Assembly: GCF_963666675.1 (NCBI RefSeq)
Contig: NZ_OY762929.1
Coordinates: forward strand, 1,054,001-1,118,000
Length of the DNA: 64,000 nt
DNA from: an uncultured Desulfobacter sp.
Lineage (GTDB): Bacteria; Desulfobacterota; Desulfobacteria; Desulfobacterales; Desulfobacteraceae
Direction: 5' to 3'
The notes below the pieces were generated by a model. The model was not told the origin of the DNA and did no database searches. It saw only the letters and a program-made list of their open reading frames with translations. This document shows positions 60,651-64,000 of the stretch, piece after piece; position 1 is the stretch's first letter, and every line of letters begins with the position of its first letter. The position numbers were made by a program, and so were the translations under genes.

Positions 60651-61718
60651 ATGAAAAACAAACTCTTGATAATTAACCGTACTCAATTTGGATATCATTT
60701 AGATACATATTATTATTGTAAATATGCATCAGATGAATTTGATATTACATATATCGGCTTTGATGCAGAAGAGCCAAAAGTTATTTGTGATAACATTAAT
60801 TGTATATATATTGAACGAAAAGGTAGTTTTTTCAATAGATATTTTCGATTACTTTTCGCTTGTTTTTTTGAATGTAGAAAAGAATATGACTTTGTCTTTG
60901 TTAATTATTTCACTGGTTGCTCTTTAGTGCAAACAGCAGACAAGAAGAAAAATTTCATATTAGACATTAGGACGGGTAGTGTAGATAAAAATATTGTGAA
61001 AAGACAGTTGAAAAATTTGATACTCAGAATTGAAAGCTTATCCTTTAAAAGGGTTTCTGTGATTTCTGAGTCGTTGTCTAAAAAGTTGAAACTGCAAAAA
61101 AATAAAAGCCATATTCTTCCTCTAGGGGCAGAAACAATAGAGCTTTTGCCACGAAAATTCGATTCAATGAAATTATTGTATGTGGGCACATTTGATGGAA
61201 GACGTATTGAAGATACTGTAAAAGGATTCTCCAAATTTTATCGAGAGTTCAAGAATTCAATTGATATAACCTATGATATCATTGGTGACGGCCACAATGA
61301 CGAATTGGATTTTCTAAAGCGATTAGTTGAACAAAATGAAGTGGCATCTGTAGTCAGATTACCTGGTTATATTCATCAAAGCAAGCTTAAAAGGTATTAT
61401 CAGGAATGTAATGTGGGTATTTCATATGTGCCGATAAATGATATTTACGATTGCCAGCCTCCAACAAAAACCTATGAATACCTATTGGCTGGCATGCCGG
61501 TTATAGCAACGTCAACCCGTGAAAATGCTATCGTGATAAATGATAAGAATGGTGTGCTGATCAAAGATTCCGCGAATGATTTTTACAAGGGGCTAAAGGA
61601 ATTTTTTCTGAAAAAGGATTCATTTGACTCTAATATAGTGAAACAACAAACTTTACAATGTAGTTGGCAAAAGATTGTTAAAAATAAATTTGTCTCATAC
61701 CTTAAGGCTCTCCCTTAA
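60651..61718 (+). CDS. Glycosyltransferase, GT4-like
   Basis: A 355-residue GT-B protein with a poorly conserved N-half and a donor half with MKLLYVGTFDGRRIEDTVKGF, VVRLPGYIHQSKLKRYYQECNVGISYVP and PPTKTYEYLLAGMPVIATST, the E-containing nucleotide-sugar loop. ATG 60651 is used instead of an ATT four codons upstream. There is no strong ribosome site. Confidence 0.83.
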   Translation: MKNKLLIINRTQFGYHLDTYYYCKYASDEFDITYIGFDAEEPKVICDNINCIYIERKGSFFNRYFRLLFACFFECRKEYDFVFVNYFTGCSLVQTADKKKNFILDIRTGSVDKNIVKRQLKNLILRIESLSFKRVSVISESLSKKLKLQKNKSHILPLGAETIELLPRKFDSMKLLYVGTFDGRRIEDTVKGFSKFYREFKNSIDITYDIIGDGHNDELDFLKRLVEQNEVASVVRLPGYIHQSKLKRYYQECNVGISYVPINDIYDCQPPTKTYEYLLAGMPVIATSTRENAIVINDKNGVLIKDSANDFYKGLKEFFLKKDSFDSNIVKQQTLQCSWQKIVKNKFVSYLKALP

Positions 61719-61797
61719 ATTTGTTAAAATCAATGGTTTTATAGTACACTAATTTAGTTCTCATTTTCACATTTGCTAAAGGAAGCTCAAATACAAT

Positions 61798-62892
61798 ATG
61801 CAAAAAATATTATTGGTCCGGCCGAATCCGGAAGGGCTTGGTGGTGTTTCGAGTTATTATAAGGCGGTTATGCCGCATTTAATTGATTCTAAATATGAGA
61901 TAATTTCTCTTGAAATAGGCAGTGTTCAAAAGTCATTTATAAATATTCATCCGCTTGTTGATCAGATTCGATATGCTATAGCTCTAAAGAAAAATCCGGA
62001 TTTAGTTCATATTAATCCATCTCTAGGCTGGAAAAGTTTTATTCGTGACGCTTTATTTGTTTTGCTTGCGAAACGAAATGGCATTAAAGTACTGACCTTT
62101 TTTCACGGTTGGGACAATGATTTTGCCAAAATAGTTGACAAGTATTTTAGTGGTTTTTTTAAAGCAACGTTTGCAAAATCAGATTCGTTTATCGTTTTGG
62201 CCAATTCATTTAAATCAAAACTGAGGCAATGGGGAACACAACCATCGGTTCGAGTATCAACAACAGTTGTCGATGAGCAGCTTTTAACTGATTTTTCTAT
62301 TAGGAAGAAATTAGACCGTATGAAGAATGAAAAAGAGGTTAAAATTCTATATTTAGCGCGACTGGAAAAGACCAAAGGCGTTTTTGATGTTGTGGACTCT
62401 GTGAAAATTCTTATTGACAAGGGAGTAAATGTATCCTTAGCGATAACAGGTGATGGCCCCTTGTTAGAAGAACTTAGAGTATATATAAAAAGTCTTGGAT
62501 TACCAAGACAAACTATCTCTTTATTAGGATATGTCCGAGGCGAGGATAAAATTAGAGCCTTAACTGAGAGTAGCATATATTGCTTCCCTACTTATTTTGG
62601 AGAAGGTCTACCGACTTCGGTTCTAGAGGCTATGGCGTTTGCCATGCCGGTGATAACAACGTCTGTCGGAGGGCTCGCTGATTTTTTTCAGGATGGCAAA
62701 ATGGGAGTAGTGGTGAAACCTAAAAATGGGCATGAAATAGCAGAGTCTATTGAAAAACTGGTTAAAAATAGAAATAAATTGGTGAGTATGGCAGAATATA
62801 ATTATGGGTATGCTCAGCAATATTTGCTTGGACCAAAAGTCGCCACTTTTTTAAAACAGACCTATGAAGAGACAATTAAAAACAATGATTAG
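61798..62892 (+). CDS. Glycosyltransferase, GT4 family
   Basis: A 364-residue GT4 enzyme: RPNPEGLGGVSSYYKAVM in the acceptor half, ILYLARLEKTKGVFDVVD and the full E-x7-E loop FGEGLPTSVLEAMAFAMPV in the donor half. It is the best conserved of the cluster glycosyltransferases and adds one sugar of the repeat unit. An IS5-type remnant follows. Confidence 0.9.
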   Translation: MQKILLVRPNPEGLGGVSSYYKAVMPHLIDSKYEIISLEIGSVQKSFINIHPLVDQIRYAIALKKNPDLVHINPSLGWKSFIRDALFVLLAKRNGIKVLTFFHGWDNDFAKIVDKYFSGFFKATFAKSDSFIVLANSFKSKLRQWGTQPSVRVSTTVVDEQLLTDFSIRKKLDRMKNEKEVKILYLARLEKTKGVFDVVDSVKILIDKGVNVSLAITGDGPLLEELRVYIKSLGLPRQTISLLGYVRGEDKIRALTESSIYCFPTYFGEGLPTSVLEAMAFAMPVITTSVGGLADFFQDGKMGVVVKPKNGHEIAESIEKLVKNRNKLVSMAEYNYGYAQQYLLGPKVATFLKQTYEETIKNND

Positions 62893-62938
62893 TCTGTGCT
62901 GAAAAATGATTTTTTAATCAAAACTGGTTTTTACCAGA

Positions 62939-63530
62939 TTGATGAAGGCTTTGCATTATTTAAAGTTCAGTTATAATCTGGACAATGAAGCGGTCGTACA
63001 AGTCCGGATAGAAAATCCGTATTGGCATTGGATGAAATACTTTGGGCGTAAGCTGTTGTCTTTTGATCCATCCAGGGTGACGTGCTTGCGGACGGGGATC
63101 TGTGACGCTGGCGTAGATGATCTTCTGAAAAAGACTATCAAGTCGGGGGGCCTCCAAGGCCGTTAAGAAAACCCAGCTTCATAACATCAATTTGGATACT
63201 ACGGTTCAAGATAAAGATGTCCGGTCGACGGATGCACTGCTTTTTGACCGGGTCAAAGACCGATTGGTAAAAACGGCTAAAGTTCGAAAATCAATTTAAG
63301 CCTAAAACAAGCGTGAGTAAATGATAAAATTAAGTGCATGCCTCGAAACGCCTCTCAATATTAGTTATAGTAAGTTTTTCACAACAAACTAACAAATATG
63401 AAAGGTAAAGAAGGTGACAATATTAATACGATCCTAAACTCTGCAGAAATAAACATTAATGAGCTTCTTCTGTGGCTGGCTGATTATTTTTTGAGGTCGA
63501 CCGCCCATGTACGATGGGCGGTGCTGACCA
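62939..63530 (+). pseudogene. IS5-family transposase remnant
   Basis: An N-terminal fragment (MMKALHYLKFSYNLDNEAVVQV, ENPYWHWMKYF) in one frame, a shifted piece (HNINLDTTVQDKDV, DRLVKTAKVRK) ending at 63299, and a C-terminal fragment (MKGKEGDNINTILNSAE, LLLWLADYFLRS) around 63400-63495. The catalytic core between them is deleted. A perfect 9-bp hairpin ACCGCCCAT/ATGGGCGGT (63500-63522) stands near the right end. 63531-63773 is A+T-rich and holds no gene. Confidence 0.72.
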
Positions 63531-63773
63531 ATTTCAGAAAATAGTTTTTTCAGAGCCGACTAAAAAAGAAAAATGTCTGATGCAAAAAAATGTTTTTTTG
63601 TTTTGCTTTGAATTTTTCTTTGTTCCAATTATTAACTGATATAAAAACATGGTATTAGTCATTAAGTTACAATATTGAGTAAAATACTTAGTCAGAAAAT
63701 AATGGTTGCCTTTAAGTATAAATTGAAAAATATTTGACTGATTAATCGGTATACACACAGCAAAAGGTGGGAA

Positions 63774-64000
63774 ATGTCTGTTGAAAAAATAAAAAATATT
63801 CTGATTATACAAAATTATAATGCCAACAAAGGGGATAGTTCTGTTGTTATGTCAATGCTGGCGTCATTGAAAAAAACATCTGGGACTTATGATATTGCTT
63901 TCGCAACTACCAGTTATGATCCAAAGACTGCTATGGAGGACTATGGGGTAGATGCCGGAGAGTTTTCCGTCAGTCCGAGAGAAATAAAACTTCAAAAGGG
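63774..64000 (+). CDS. Polysaccharide pyruvyl transferase family protein, partial (runs off window)
   Basis: The first 75 codons only. ILIIQNYNANKGDSSVVMSML is the GxxNxGD-type opening of the pyruvyl transferase superfamily. AGGTGGG precedes the ATG. It shows that the polysaccharide cluster continues past the window. It would be the second pyruvyl transferase-like gene of the cluster. Confidence 0.7.
   Translation, partial: MSVEKIKNILIIQNYNANKGDSSVVMSMLASLKKTSGTYDIAFATTSYDPKTAMEDYGVDAGEFSVSPREIKLQK

Noticed and set aside
63346..63540. Complete small gene encoding a protein starting MKGKEGDN
   Set aside because: The sequence matches the C-terminal end of IS5-type transposases and follows other fragments of the same element.

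Overview
The window looks like chromosome from an anaerobic, sulfate-reducer-like deltaproteobacterium (Desulfobacterota, probably Desulfobacterales). This is an inference from gene content and protein style: KorAB-type 2-oxoacid:ferredoxin oxidoreductase, EtfBA with an acyl-CoA dehydrogenase, a NifB-like radical SAM protein, a complete SAM cycle, PEP-CTERM sorting, and many Cache/PAS signalling proteins. No rRNA, tRNA or CRISPR array was seen.

Layout. 0-8.6 kb is housekeeping: lon, dnaK, a PfkB-family (adenosine-type) kinase, metK and ahcY. 8.6-12.4 kb holds a NifB-like gene with a sigma-54 promoter, a repeat-rich partner protein, and a separate sigma-54 promoter that appears to drive only a short terminator-ended RNA. 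12.4-18.7 kb carries an orphan PEP-CTERM protein, acyl-CoA dehydrogenase plus etfBA, an aquaporin-arsenate reductase fusion, and an A-type Fe-S carrier-like protein. 19-23 kb is a compact polyphosphate-flavoured locus: Ppx/GppA divergent from an operon of a 53-residue ribbon-helix-helix protein, a CHAD protein, a ParA-like ATPase and a CYTH protein. 23-27.7 kb has an Fe-S flavoprotein-like gene, korAB and a Cys-rich FMN hydroxyacid dehydrogenase. 27.8-38.6 kb is signalling and envelope: histidine kinase with a solute-binding protein, a glycosyltransferase, a Cache-PAS-GGDEF-EAL protein, a decayed chemoreceptor and a LysM lytic transglycosylase. 38.7-41.4 kb has small metabolic genes. 42.3-64 kb is a surface-polysaccharide cluster (gmd, fcl, wecB, a TviB-type dehydrogenase, then a visibly A+T-rich block with Wzy-like, Wzx-like, glycosyltransferase and pyruvyltransferase genes) that runs off the window end.

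Two repeat families pattern the window. Repeat A is a ~112-bp imperfect palindrome, seven copies; three copies have perfect or near-perfect 8-bp target duplications on direct inspection (8/8 in three, 7/8 in two more), so it behaves like a MITE. Repeat B (CACAGAG/CTCTGTG arms around GAA-loop hairpins) sits between successive genes of the first half of the polysaccharide cluster. A degenerate ISKra4-like element marks the point where the cluster turns A+T-rich, and an IS5-like remnant lies near the end.

The strongest candidates for something undescribed are (i) the RHH-CHAD-ParA-CYTH operon with a palindromic operator, which could be a positioning or partition system for polyphosphate granules, (ii) the sigma-54-driven small RNA candidate, and (iii) the NifB-like protein that has lost cysteines normally conserved in NifB.
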